A stretch of DNA of 64,000 nucleotides from the NCBI RefSeq assembly GCF_018139145.2, contig NC_059471.1, forward strand, positions 217,515,494-217,579,493, read 5' to 3'. Positions 10,188 through 22,179 of this stretch are shown piece by piece. The notes under the pieces were generated by a model. It searched no databases, was not told where the DNA came from, and saw nothing but the letters and a program-made list of their open reading frames with translations. The translations under genes and the position numbers were made by a program. Position 1 is the stretch's first letter, and each line of letters starts with the position of its first letter. Origin of the DNA: Gymnogyps californianus (Eukaryota > Chordata > Aves > Accipitriformes > Cathartidae).

Positions 10188-13100
10188 ATGTCGAGTAGGA
10201 GGAGTGTCGGGGACCCGGAGGTGGGATGAGGGGCCCTTCTCCTCGCCGTCACCCTCCCGCCGGCGGGCGGGGAGCGGGGAGGGCTTGGGGGTCCGGGCCG
10301 GAGAGCGGCGGCGGCCTCCTCTCCTGAGGTGGAGGCGGGGGGCAGCCCTGGGTGACCCATGGGGCGCAGGGTCCCCAGCGGCCGGGGCGTCCCTGGAGGC
10401 TGCGGGATGTGGGGACCGATTCGGTAGGGTGCCCGGCGGGTTAGGGGGGGCTCTCGGGGGCCTCAGTGGGCCGGTGCAGCCTCCAGAGGCGTCACTCGGG
10501 GCGGGGAGGAGGTTTTCTGGGGCCCCTAGACGGGGCGTGCTCCGGGTGAGTTGCGGGTGGAGAGAGAAAGAGAGAGAAAATTCGCCTTTTGAGGCTTTAA
10601 AGTGGGGATGTGGCGGGGGGGGGGGGGGGAGAGAGATATACACATATATATATGTGTGTGTATATACATATATATATTCCATATATATATACACACACAT
10701 AAAAAATACGGAGTTGGAGATTCAGAGGTCTGTCCTTCTGCCTGAGAGCAGAGGCAGTCTGGGAGGATGCCTGTGGTCTCGCTCCTCTTTTTGCTGTCTC
10801 TTGGAGCTCTTCAAATTGCCTTTTCTGTTAATGTTTTTTTTGCCTTTAAAACAAATACATGGCTGTACATTGACTTCCTCTTATCTTTTCCTTTTTGAAC
10901 CAGTATTTAACCAGGCGCATCCCTCAGAATCCCAGATACCAACATATAAAAACCCGCCTCGATACTGGTAAGTGAAATCGTTGTAGGGTAAAAACACCAA
11001 ACGTGGATGCAGGAGTATACGAAAACATGCTGAATGTCTTAACTGCCTCTGTCCTGAGCTACTTTACCCTGGATACTGTGCAGCTGTGTCAGAACTCGTA
11101 TCGCCATTATGATGTGTCTCACCTGGTGATGTCCGGCTCTGTTGTCACAGTTCCAATAGAAATTACTGATCTTGGAGTTTCCGTATGTGGGCTTTTCTTG
11201 TATAAACTAATGTTTGACAAGGGTGTAAGTCAAGCTAATTATTTGGGGGGTGTCTTTGGGGATTTTTTTTTGTTGTTAAAGTGGTTGAATTTTATCCAGT
11301 AACACCTGCCTATAGTATCCACACAAAAACGCTGGGGAACGGACAGCGTGGCCACAGTTGTGCTTGAAGCGATGTGTCGGAGGCAGGATTTGAATACCAA
11401 GGTCCTGATTTTAGCTCCCTTAGACAGAGGGCTGTAACATACTGAGTTTTAGGTAGTGACTTTCTGAAGGCGATGACTTTGTTCTCCAAAACATTGTCAA
11501 AACAACTTATGCTTTTGCGTAGAGCGGGCTAGGTGTGGAACTTGTAAATGGGAAAGGTGCTACAAGGCTGTTTTTTTGGAATATCGCTGTTCAAACTAGC
11601 CGTGTGGATACTTTTGTACCCTTTACTGAAAATCCCGTAAAATAAAACTCAGGTGTGTTCTATAGAAGAACTGAAACAGCGCTGTGGGTATATGTAGAAG
11701 ATTTGAGCTCCTGCTGGTCATGAACATTTGACGTGACTTCCTCTATCCAGTACGGAGGCTTTAACCAAAGGACTCCAGCAAGTCCTTTGACTGACTTGGC
11801 TGTTTAGCTCGGCCTTCCTTGCAAGAGAAAAGCGCTAAGAGGAAAATCGTGGGACTTTTGATTTATGGCTGCCTTGTATTGTCATGGTGAAAGAAGATCT
11901 ACAACAATCATTTGTTATCATCGTCTGACCTTTTCCTTAAAAAAAAAAAAAAAAATTTAAGGCTTAATAGTGCTGAAGAAAATCACTAATAAAAAATTTG
12001 TAACAAACTGATTGATTTTTTTCATTACAGGAAACAGTTTAACAAAATACACTGAGAAGTTGGAAGAGATCAAAAGAAGTGAGTATCTGGAGAGGAGCAG
12101 AATGTAACTTGCAGTGGGTTAGTTCAAAACGGAAGTAGCATCGAGGAGCAGGGGTTGAATCCCAGGCCCTCCGTTTGCTTGGAAATCTCCACTCCGATGA
12201 TTCCCACAGCCGTTCACAGGAACGAACTGTAGAAACACGCAGCAGTAGGATACAAAGATGCTTCTACCTTGACTCTTTGCTAGGGACCTTCCACTTTGTC
12301 CTGCGTCTTATTTCTCTGTCTCTCGCAGTGCTTTACAGGTTTCACTTGAGAAACCAGGCAGGCAGGTCTAGGAGTCTTTCCAGATCCTCCTTTGTGCAAT
12401 TTTTGTTATTGAATGAACAAGAAGAAGTTCTCTGGACTAAGAAAACTAGACTAGACTCATCTGAAAAGACTCAGACTGCACTTCTGAGACTTTATTTCAT
12501 TTTTAGGAAGCAAAATGATTGAACTTGAGATCTCTTACCTTTGTATAATTTTAGCATACTTAGATTTCTATCAGAATACTCTCAAGATAGGAAAAAGACA
12601 AGCTCATTCCTGTGTAACTCATTGATTTCACCAGAACTAAACACTGATGTTTTGAAGACTTTGGGTTGTTCAGGCTAATGAAAGCCTAACTGATTTTTAT
12701 TTCAGTCTGTTTTCCCACTAAAAATAGGCTTTTTAAACAACTCTTTATTAATAAAGCTAATGTTTTACTACTTTGTTTTTCAGCTACTGTCCAGATTATT
12801 TTCACAGAGAGCCAGGAAAGCTATTAAACCCAAAAGCTGCATTTATTGATGTGAAAGAAAAATCATCCCCATTAGTGAGGATTAATTAGGATTTTGGATG
12901 TTCAGTTTTAGTTCTTAGACTCACTGTGTTCCTCTAAGGCTGTAGTGTTCATATTATAAGGGAGGTCACTAATCTGTCTCGTGAATATATTTGTGCTCGG
13001 CTTTGTGCAAAATGGTTCTTTGTTGCTGATTTGTTTGTTTGGGTTTTTTTAAACACCACATGTCTTTGAGGAAAATCAAAAGAGAAATGACCTTGCTTTC

Positions 13101-16100
13101 CAGACTCCTGTGTTGACTGACTAAGGTTTCCGTGCTTAACATTGGATTGCCATCGCTTTTTATCTGTGCTGAAAATCTTGTTGTATGGGTCTAGTTGGTT
13201 TTCAGTCTCTGCTGTGAATCTGATTTCGTTTCGTGTAGGAGTTCTTTTGTTTGATCGTGGTTCTGGAGTCCAGTAGAAACTTTCTCATTATATTTGTGCT
13301 GAATAGACACCTTGTGTTCCCAGTCAGTTTAGAAACTTCTCCCCCTTGATTTCTCATGGATAGATGACACCGTTTGGACACAACTTTAAATACCCAGTAC
13401 AGTCAACTCTCTGTCTCTTGTGTAATGCGAGAGAGTGGGACTTAATACCGTGAGCCCACTGTGGAATCAAAAATAAGAGAGCTGGAACCACGATGATTTG
13501 TCCTTTGGAGGATCAACTTGAGGAGAGACACCGAGTCTCTTCCTTTTTCTCTGGTGTTGCTTCACTCATTTCCGAAGCCCTGAGGAGCACATCCTTCAAT
13601 ACGCAATAATTACAGCTTCAGACCAGTTCACTGAAGCAAAAAATGTCTGAAAATCCGAATGGACCTTCCAGGACAGAACCGGGTACGTCGTGTTGCTTTT
13701 GTAGTCAGAAGCAGCGCTTTTTCTGAACTTTCTGATAACTGCTGGGAGGCTCGCGCAAGCATTCAGATTGGTTTGCTCCAGGTCAGGCTTTGTAACAACA
13801 GTTTTGTTTTGGTTTTTCTTGTTGATAGAAATAATTTTGGGTAGCAGAGGCAAGATCTAGGTCATAAAGGCTTGTTCTGGGATAAATAATCCTTGCTTGA
13901 GATGGGCAGAAACCATCCAGCAGCCATATTTTATGAACACTGTGACAACAGTTCTGCTTTGTCAGTGTTTACATACATCCAGCACTTCATAAGCTTTGCT
14001 GCTTTTATTTGTCCTTCTAAATTAAGTTTATTTCTTGCTCTTCACATGACCGAAGGGCTTTGTTTGTCCGTGGCTGGGGAGTTTTAATCATTTGGACATG
14101 GGTTACATGTGGGTCTTGTGTCGGGCAGATGAAATGGGCTGTATAAAAGATAATTGTTGCTGTTGCTTTTGAGTTGAAGGGAAGCTTTAGCGACCTGAAC
14201 TTGAGGCTTGAAACCAGGTGGTTTTGCAAGAACCGTGAGGGTCATTTTCAAGTTAATTGACATTCTGAAATCTAGTTTATGCACAGGTCTTGTACTTCAG
14301 ACCCATGCTTTGAAATGCATAGTGCACGTTGCAGTACACTGGGATATTTTGGATGGGCTCCTTTTTTCTAAGGCCAGTTGTTGAGCAGCAAATAGGCACT
14401 TGCTTTGCAGCCTAATAAAAATTATATAGGGTAGGGTGTTGAATTTGGGAACTCTACGTGCTCTGAATGCTGAAAATTAGTTGGCCTACCACTTCAGAAA
14501 CCATATTTAAGAGGGAAGGGATAGGAATAAAAAAATACCAGAGGTGAAAACTCACAATTTCTCTTTTTATGTCTGTCCTGCTACCGTAATGTGCCCGTGG
14601 GGCTGTGTACGGGGAGAATCTTGTCCGAGCAGAACGTCTGTCAGGAAGCGCGTGATCGCTGCTTCTATCAGGAGGAGAGCTCAGCCTCCAGCGTTCGCGT
14701 GGCTCCTTCTCTAAACACATGTCAGCTCGAGAGTTTCCATAAGCTAATTTTGCGGTAATTTTTTCCTGTGGTGGTTACAGGAATATGGATTGGAGCCCTT
14801 CCCCCTTCTCCCCCATCTTCCTTTGCTTAAGCTCATGGAGCATTCAGCAGATGGTTTTAGAGGATTTAGAATTGCTTAACTGGCTGGATTTGCTAAAGGT
14901 CCTGTAACTCCATTGTTAGCCCTCTTAGCTGAACAGCTGGAGAGAGACCAGTTTGGAATATCCTCCAATAGTTACTAAAATGGTTAGAAAAATGCAAAGG
15001 ATTTTTCTTTTTTTTTTTTTTTTTTTTTTAAATAAAAATCTGTGACTTCAGAGGTGGAGCCTAGTAAGGGAGGAGGAGGAAAAGAAAGGAAGAGCAATTT
15101 TATTTTTTGAGAGAGCTTAGATTCATTAGAGCGTGGCTTCAAGAGCTGCATGCAGAACTCAGTTACAGCTGCAGTGCCTGACACAGGAGGAATTTTATTC
15201 ATCTTCTTTGCCTTTCCCTGCCAGTCAGGATCGATCTTCCCCCCCGCCCCCCCTCCTCTGCTATCTTCTTTCTAGCTGTAAATTTCCCAAAGGATAAGGC
15301 TTCCGTTACTTCCCGTGGGAGGCTATTTCATATCAAGATGTTCCTATTGATACTCGTCTTAGCTTCCCTCTCCTACTACATACACCCTTTTGTTTCACAC
15401 TAGAAGGCTTCTCTCTTCCTCGTGTTTATGCATCTCGAGTATCTGTATGCAATCAGACTTCCATCCTTGTCATCGCTTACTTAACGCTGTTAATCTCTGC
15501 TCTGGTTGTTTGCCAGTCATTCCAACAGACCGCTCAGTTTTCTTGCTACCTAAGCTTTGTCTTCAGGCTTAAGATTCAATTAGTCCAGTTTCTCCGTAGC
15601 AATTATGTGTGCTTCAAGCTGGTATCCATGCTGATCTGCTGTTCAGTTTTCTGCATTAAACAACTTCTGTCAGTTATCCATTCCTTTAGGTATCTGTATC
15701 AGCAAATTGTAGGAATCGGAATTTAATTGTCAGATAAAGTAAGAAAACCTGGAGCGTTTTAATCGGTAAGATTAAACATCCATATTTAGCTTAGTATTTG
15801 AAAAGACATAGTCTGAGATACAGTGCCCCTGTGCTCTGATTCTGCTGTAACTTATCCAAATTAAATATTCAGGTAAATTAAATATTCAGGTAAATTAAAT
15901 CTTTTGATTTAAGAGGCTTTGCGACCGTAGCGGGCTTCAAAAAACAGCAGGCAAGGTGATAAATTCATGAAACTGCATCCTTGCCCCAGCAAGAACAGAA
16001 AACACAAAGTAAGACACATTTGAGTCTAAAAGCAACTAAATCTGCCTTCTCCACTTTAATCATATCTGGACAAGATCTCTCTCTATAACTGGTATTACTT

Positions 16101-19100
16101 TTCACAAAGTCTTCAGGTTTGCTGCTCTGATCCTTCAGCGCAAGCTTAGCGCCCAGAAATCCTGCCTTGCTGGAGAAGAGCGTCTATGAGAACAGCTGGG
16201 ACTAAGCCCGTTAGCTGGTATTTGCAAAAGCTGGGAATTAACTGAAAATTTACATTGTCCTCTTCTGTTTTGTTTTTGAAGATTACAGATATAAAAAGGA
16301 TGAACTGTTTAAAAGACTGAAAGTGACTACTTTTGCACAGTTGGTATGTATAGTTCCTTCTCTGGCCTCTGAAAGCTGTTACCTTTTATGAACAGCATTT
16401 TTGCTTTGTCTAAAGCTTTCTATGTAGTTATGTAGCCTTAGTGTGTAATTCTTCTGTATTGGCTTCTTCCTGCCGCCATAGATTTCCCTTCATAAAAGCA
16501 AACCATTCAGGCCAATGTTTTCAGAGCAGTCAAATGCTTTTAGTAGCAAATTGAATTTTGTAGTGACTCTGTCTTTGAAATTTCTTCCCTGTTTTTTTGT
16601 TCATTAACTTAAGAGGATCTTCAAGCCTCTTACAGAAGAAAAGGGCTATGTAAAGTAGCATTCAAATCTGATCTCATCGAGCTTTGTGTCAAGTAGTCAC
16701 AGCCTGAAGCCCTCTCTAATAGCAGGTTTAACTGCAGAAGATGGGAAGGTTGTGACTTCAAGGCTTTTTGTGTATTTTTTTTACTTAAAAGTAATGAATC
16801 GAAATATGAAAAAATGGAAAGTTTGATCAGTAAATAAAGATGTTTACAAGTTGGTTCAAGAAAACTAGTAAAAACTAGAAGAAGGCAAGCTGTCTTCAAA
16901 GGAGAGAAGGAAAGGGAGGGTTAAACTTGGAGATATTGAAGGAGTGGGTTTCCTCAGACTCATATGTTTAGTTCCCCTGGATTGTAAAGACCAATCCTGT
17001 GACTCTCACTGGTGTGATGGACTGATTCAGTATGTGAGTGTCCCAGGTCTGCTCTCTCAGACCAGTTAACCGTGTGCGATTGTAGCCAGTGTAGCGTATG
17101 CTCTGAAATGTTTCAGTTGCAGCCAGTGACTGAACTTCATAAAGATCAGAAAACGTTTTGGTATTTGATATTGCCAGCACGGCATATCTGGCTTTTCTTT
17201 AGTCTAAGCTTGAGCATTCTTTTTTTTTTTTTTTTTGCTAGAACTTTTGTTTCATAAAAGGACACAGTTGCAGTAGAAGTTGCTTTGGGTTAAATGTGTT
17301 TTGGCTTGAGGATTGTTTTTCCTTAAGCTGATCCCCGCTGGCTTTCATTGACACCGGTGCATGCGTATCAAGGTATCGTCGCTTGCTTTTGTTTCCTGCA
17401 GGTCATCCAGGTTGCCTCTCTATCTGATGAAACCTTAGAAGTGACAAATGAGGAGATCCACAAGCTGGAAGGTAACAATATTTATTGTAAGCACAAAGAG
17501 AAAGAGCTGTAGATCACTGTCATATAGTGAACTGTGTCCTGACAGACATAGCTGACTATTCAGCAAGTCTTTTAATCAGGAGGAAAAATAACTTAACCTG
17601 CAGCCATTCCACTTTGAGAACAGAAACATTCCTAAAACAGAAAGGCTTGCAGATAAGAAAGGCCTTGTCCTGCCAAGTTGATTGTAGTAACTCAGTAGGT
17701 ATCATGCATCAAGAATTACATTTTTATTGAAGTCTTAAAATAAGATCTTGAGCCCTTAAAAATCATATGGCTCTCTATTATTTTTAATATGAGGCTCTTA
17801 GTAAGTCATCCTTATAGGAGGATGAAGATAAGGCTGTCTTTAAGAGACACACTTTCTTCTAAGAATAGAAACTGGGCTTAAAACCTGCTTGTTTATTTCC
17901 TGCAGCATTTTAACTCTTTGTACCCTGTTCTCTCCCCAGATGGTGATTCTGCTGCTCCAGATGCAGATGCTGAAGTCACAGCAGGGACAAACGGGAAAGG
18001 AAGCCCCGATGGGACACCTAGTCCGGTCCTGTTCATAAACAACACAGGAGCTGGGGAATCCTATCGGTCCACGCTGCAAAGGTGCCTGATAATAATACAC
18101 AATTTTCTTCCTGTCTTAGCAGATAATTATTTTCATCCAGCTAGTTATTCTAAATTGCTACTAAGTGGCTTTATATGGTATTTCTTATTAAAGCCTGATT
18201 TTGCAGGTCCGGGCGCGTGAGCGAGAGAGAGGGTTGGCAGGTTTTCCTGTCTGAATGAGTTTGGTTTGAGGCTGTAACCCAACACTGTTGCCACCTGATG
18301 AATGGCTGACAAGGAAATAATGTTTGTGGGATTCGATTCAGGTCCCTGAGTTGAAGAATCCATGTTATACACTGCTGTGGTGAACTCAGTAATGCGTCTT
18401 CCTGGTGATCTTAACAGATTGTCCCATGATTGAGAATAAGAGTCCAATTTCCAAACCCAATACGTCACTAGTCAAGGTCAGAGATAACAGGAAGACACTG
18501 TAAGAGGAAGCTTTGTCTCAGCCCTTCCCTTGCTGTACCCGTGCAAATGTTAACAGAAGAGTTGAGACACTAGCCTGACAGGCTTGGCGATCGTGTATCA
18601 AAGCCATCAATTTCGTGACCACTAAGAGTATCTGGAGGTTTCTATTCCTGTCCTGTATCCAATCTAGTGATGAAATGGGAAACCTCTGCACGGCACTGCT
18701 TGTAGATGGCTGACAGTTATTTAGTGAGTCTGACTTGCTGAGATCTCCACGTTGGCAGCTTCTTAGAATTATTCTCCCTCACCTCAAAGTCGCTTCCGAC
18801 ATAAAACACCTGGAATTGGCTGATCCAGAAGAGTATGGTACGTTCACATAGCAAGGCTGTACTCTGTTTATTTTTTACGTTGATAAAAATAAAATCAGTC
18901 TTTTATGATGTACTGGAAAGCCTGAAATAGAATCTCTCCATTTTTATGTGGTGTCTGGCTGTACTGGAACATAAATGGGCTATTGGAACATAATGGCTAT
19001 TGGAACAGTTGATGGAAAAGCAGTCTGACCTGGTGAAGAGGTGTGGAAGTGTTCAGAGTGAGAGCTTGCACCATAACCTCCTCTTTCCTCTTGTAGTGTG

Positions 19101-21609
19101 ATAAGTGGCGTTGGTGAACTGGATATAGAAAAGGACGCTCCAAAGAAAGTGGACGCTCCAGCTAAAGACATGCCTTATCCCGACTGCCCCTTCCTGCTTT
19201 TAGACGTACGAGACCGAGATGCGTACGACCAATGTCACATTGTTGGAGGTGAGGAGGCCAGAATCCCACGGCAGCCTAGTGTCAGCTGGGATCATATATT
19301 CAGCTCTGTGTCATATTCTGGCTGGCTTCATTTTTTTTTTTTTTTCCCCCTAAGGTGGGACATCACTTGGGTGCAGAATGCTCTCGGCACTCATCCAGTA
19401 CGCCCATCTTTCCTGGAAAGGGATGAGGGGACCGAGCTGATGTTAATCTGTTAATTCCTTGTTCAGTGGTTTTTCAAGTCTGTTGAACTCTAACAAGTCT
19501 GTGTCAGTTGTATTCCAGGTTGTGTGATGGTTGGTGTATGATTTTTCTCTCTTCTTTTCTCTTTTTTTCTCCTCTGCAGCTTATTCCTACCCTATTGCAA
19601 CACTGTCTAGAACCATGAACCCATATACAAATAGTATTCTGGAATATGTATCCTTTACATATAAAGTGCTGGCATAAAAAAAAAAAAAAAAAAAATTGGG
19701 GGGATGTTGATGGGGGCTTCCAAAAACAATTGGAGCTATAGCAGTCGATGTGACCGGGATAATGCTTAGCCAACAAAATCTGGGAATTTCAAGGAGAGTG
19801 GGAGGGGAGATCCTTTGCGCTGGCTGTGATTACCTGGTGCGGCTCCGCTGCCACCATCAGATGCCGGATTCTAGTTCCTCGAGGCTGTAACACCTCCTGG
19901 CTCCAGTGGGAGCTGCCTGAATTTGGCATTTCTTGGGATTTTGACTCCTGGAAGGCAAAGCCATACTTGGGCACCCGTCCCCCGCTGTTGCTGGAGGGCT
20001 TCTTGAGGGATGCATTGGTCAAATCCTTTGGCTTCCTCTCAGCACCTTGATGGGGATTGGCTTTTCTCTGGAGGACAGAAAGAGGATTATTAGCTAGGAT
20101 TAGGCTGATAATTTCCTGGGTTGTTAGCTTGTGAGGGCTGCAGGGGAGAGGGGAGGTTGTAAACGAAGGTGCTTCTTGCTGTTGCCTGTTACTAACCAAT
20201 CTTCAAAACAGTGGTGGACATTTGCTGCAGGGGACACACTCCAGTGGGGGTTAGGCTGTGTCCTTCCAGCGTCTGGCAAGCCCCAGCTACTGAGAAATCA
20301 GTTTTAAATCACAGGTGCAGGAAAGGTATTCCTGCCTGATACTTGCAAATCAAGTAGGGAGTGTCTCAGTCTCCAGTCCCATTTGTTTGTGTCCCTTCTT
20401 CTTTCTAAAAGGTTTTAACAATCACCTTAAATTACAAATTAATCCTTAGCTCTTCTACCTATCAGAAAAACGCACACGGAAAAATTATCATTTTGTATGA
20501 CAATGATGAGAGGTTAGCCAGCCAGGCTGCGACAACCATGTGCGAGAGGGGCTTTGAGAACTTGTTTATGTTATCTGGAGGTAAGCGGGGATGGGCAGGA
20601 CTCCCTGCGATCTCGCGTGGGTGGATCGAGAGCAGAGAGCAAGGGTTGCATGAGCTGGAGATGGAAAAGAGCTGGATGCTCAGCTCTGTCGAGTGTTTTA
20701 TTTGTGACTGGTAAAATCACTGATCCCATCTTAGCTGGTGGTCACTGATAACGTGGTGATCTGTATGTCTGCAGGCCTGAAGGTCCTTGCACAGAAGATC
20801 CCAGAAGGTCTGATCACCGGCTCGCTCCCCATGTCCTGCCAGGTGGCAACTCCCACTGGATCTGCCCGAAAAAAGACCTCTCCCAAAGTGCCACCCGCAC
20901 ATGCCGAGAATAAATGGAGATTTTCTGCAGATGATCTACAAAAGATAAAGTACTACCTAGAAGAGGAGCACATTCCTTCCGACACTGCCAGTAAGTCTCC
21001 AGGACAAATCCTGCAGCCGCTTTCTGTCGCTCTCGAGCCTGCCGTGCAGCAGTTCCCTGCTTTGCTCTATTCTTTCCGTGGGACTGCTGGGAGAGGGAGA
21101 GGTTTTTTTCTAAACCGACTGAGAAGATCCACCAAAACCTGTGCTATGCCAATCCCAGAGGACTTAAATCTTATATAGCTACACGATGGCAAAATCCTGG
21201 GTCTGCTGAGGGTGGCCATATACCATTCTGCCCACTATATTTAAATGTCTTTAGGTTTTACTGGTGATCAGTAGGTTCTTCAAATTCTTAGGCCTGCACA
21301 GCTAGATAGAGACTGCCAGAACCCTGCACTGAATTATTCGTGGGTCTATATGTTTACAGTGAGAGCTGGAGAGCCAGCAAGGGGCAACAGATCATTTGTG
21401 TGTCCTTGTGCTCTGTCACGCACACAGCTTCTGATCTTTGTGTGTTTTTTTTTTCCACAGGCCGGCTTAGCCGTGGTTCTTCAGGCCGCGATTCCAAGGT
21501 GACAACCGTGAGGAGCAGCCCCAGTCTCCCCAGCACCGCTGGCAACGTGGGATCCCTCACCGCCCGCTCGCTCAGCAGGAGCAGCCTCCAGAACAGGCCA
21601 TGGAAATAA
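10188..21609 (+). CDS. CEP41: CEP41 (centrosomal protein 41), complete, 372 aa
   Basis: Coding exons: 10188-10220, 10904-10967, 12031-12078, 16282-16343, 17402-17471, 17940-18081, 19097-19248, 19580-19647, 20466-20580, 20775-20990, 21461-21609. They sum to 1119 bases in one frame; the human protein is 373 aa. The start ATG encodes [11 protein letters not shown]. Conserved blocks include [17 protein letters not shown] and [18 protein letters not shown] in the N-terminal third. Residues about 166-265 are a rhodanese-like domain ([21 protein letters not shown]), but the position of the catalytic cysteine reads YDNDERLA, so sulfurtransferase activity is not expected. The tail is basic and Ser-rich, ending NRPWK. 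In mammals CEP41 is needed for TTLL6-dependent tubulin polyglutamylation in cilia and is a Joubert syndrome gene. The eighth exon uses a weak donor (TAT|GTATCC). Confidence 0.96.
10621..10700 (+). repeat. Palindromic TA/TG microsatellite in CEP41 intron 1
   Basis: A GA tract is followed by alternating TATATA, TGTGTG, TATATA and CACACA runs that are largely self-complementary. It follows a G run ending near 10629. Low-complexity, no coding role. Confidence 0.85.
15858..15900 (+). repeat. 17-bp tandem repeat, 2.5 copies, CEP41 intron 4 side
   Basis: AAATTAAATATTCAGGT occurs at 15858-15874 and again at 15875-15891, followed by a partial third copy. It is intronic and AT-rich. Confidence 0.85.
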
Positions 21610-22155
21610 GCAGCGGTGTCTTCTTCCACTGAATAAATGAATGTCCAGGTTCTGGGAACCCTGAGCGGTGCAGCCCGTTTGTCGTTTTAGGAATCTGCAG
21701 AGAAAAGCAGCAGTGGTATATACATGGCAGCTCGGGTAAGGCTGGGGGAGCTGGAATGGTTGGTGTTTCATAGAAGCAGGAACGGTATCGCTTTGGCAAG
21801 GCTGACCTTTTAGGTACAGTGTCAGGACAGAGTTGATATAACTGATTTTGTAGGGGAGGGAGGAAACTGGTAGTAAAGCCTGTGACCAGTAGAAACAGTT
21901 CTGCGAAGCTTGTAGTTCAGATGAATGAATTTGTGTCTGTAACGTACTCCTTCTGTGCTGCGCCTGGAACCGCAGACTGTGCGAACAGGAGAACACGTGT
22001 GAGGGTAAATGGGCCAGAAATCATCTGTGAGCAAAAACTTCGGTGTTTTGTAGCAGAGATACAGACATTCAGCAACTTGCCAAAATGTTGGAGAGAGGAT
22101 TCCATGAGGTTTGGGGGTTTTTTTAAATTTTATATTAATGAACAGAAGTATTTGT

Positions 22156-22161
22156 AATAAA
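22156..22161 (+). terminator. CEP41: CEP41 poly(A) signal AATAAA (best candidate)
   Basis: It lies 547 bases after the CEP41 stop, with GT-rich sequence downstream. An earlier AATAAA at 21632-21637 is only 23 bases past the stop, and others occur beyond 24000, so alternative ends are possible. The bases 21610-22155 would be 3'UTR. Confidence 0.5.
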
Positions 22162-22179
22162 GATGTTTTTGGAAATAAC

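Larger units (their letters stand above)
9560..10560. promoter_or_regulatory. CpG island, shared divergent promoter of MEST (-) and CEP41 (+)
   Basis: The stretch is very GC-rich and dense in CG dinucleotides, with several GGGGCGGG or CCCCGCCC boxes (Sp1-type). The MEST donor at 9860 and the CEP41 start codon at 10188 point outward from it, leaving about 330 bases between the two transcription units. Inverted CCAAT boxes lie at 10053-10057 (minus) and 10077-10081 (plus). No TATA box is visible, as expected for a housekeeping-type island. Shared use is inferred from geometry. Confidence 0.85.

Noticed and set aside
9548..10971. Long open frames of 225-291 codons on both strands across the MEST/CEP41 island.
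   Set aside because: They are Arg/Pro/Gly-rich products of GC composition, overlap the promoter, and do not match the splice-supported exons.
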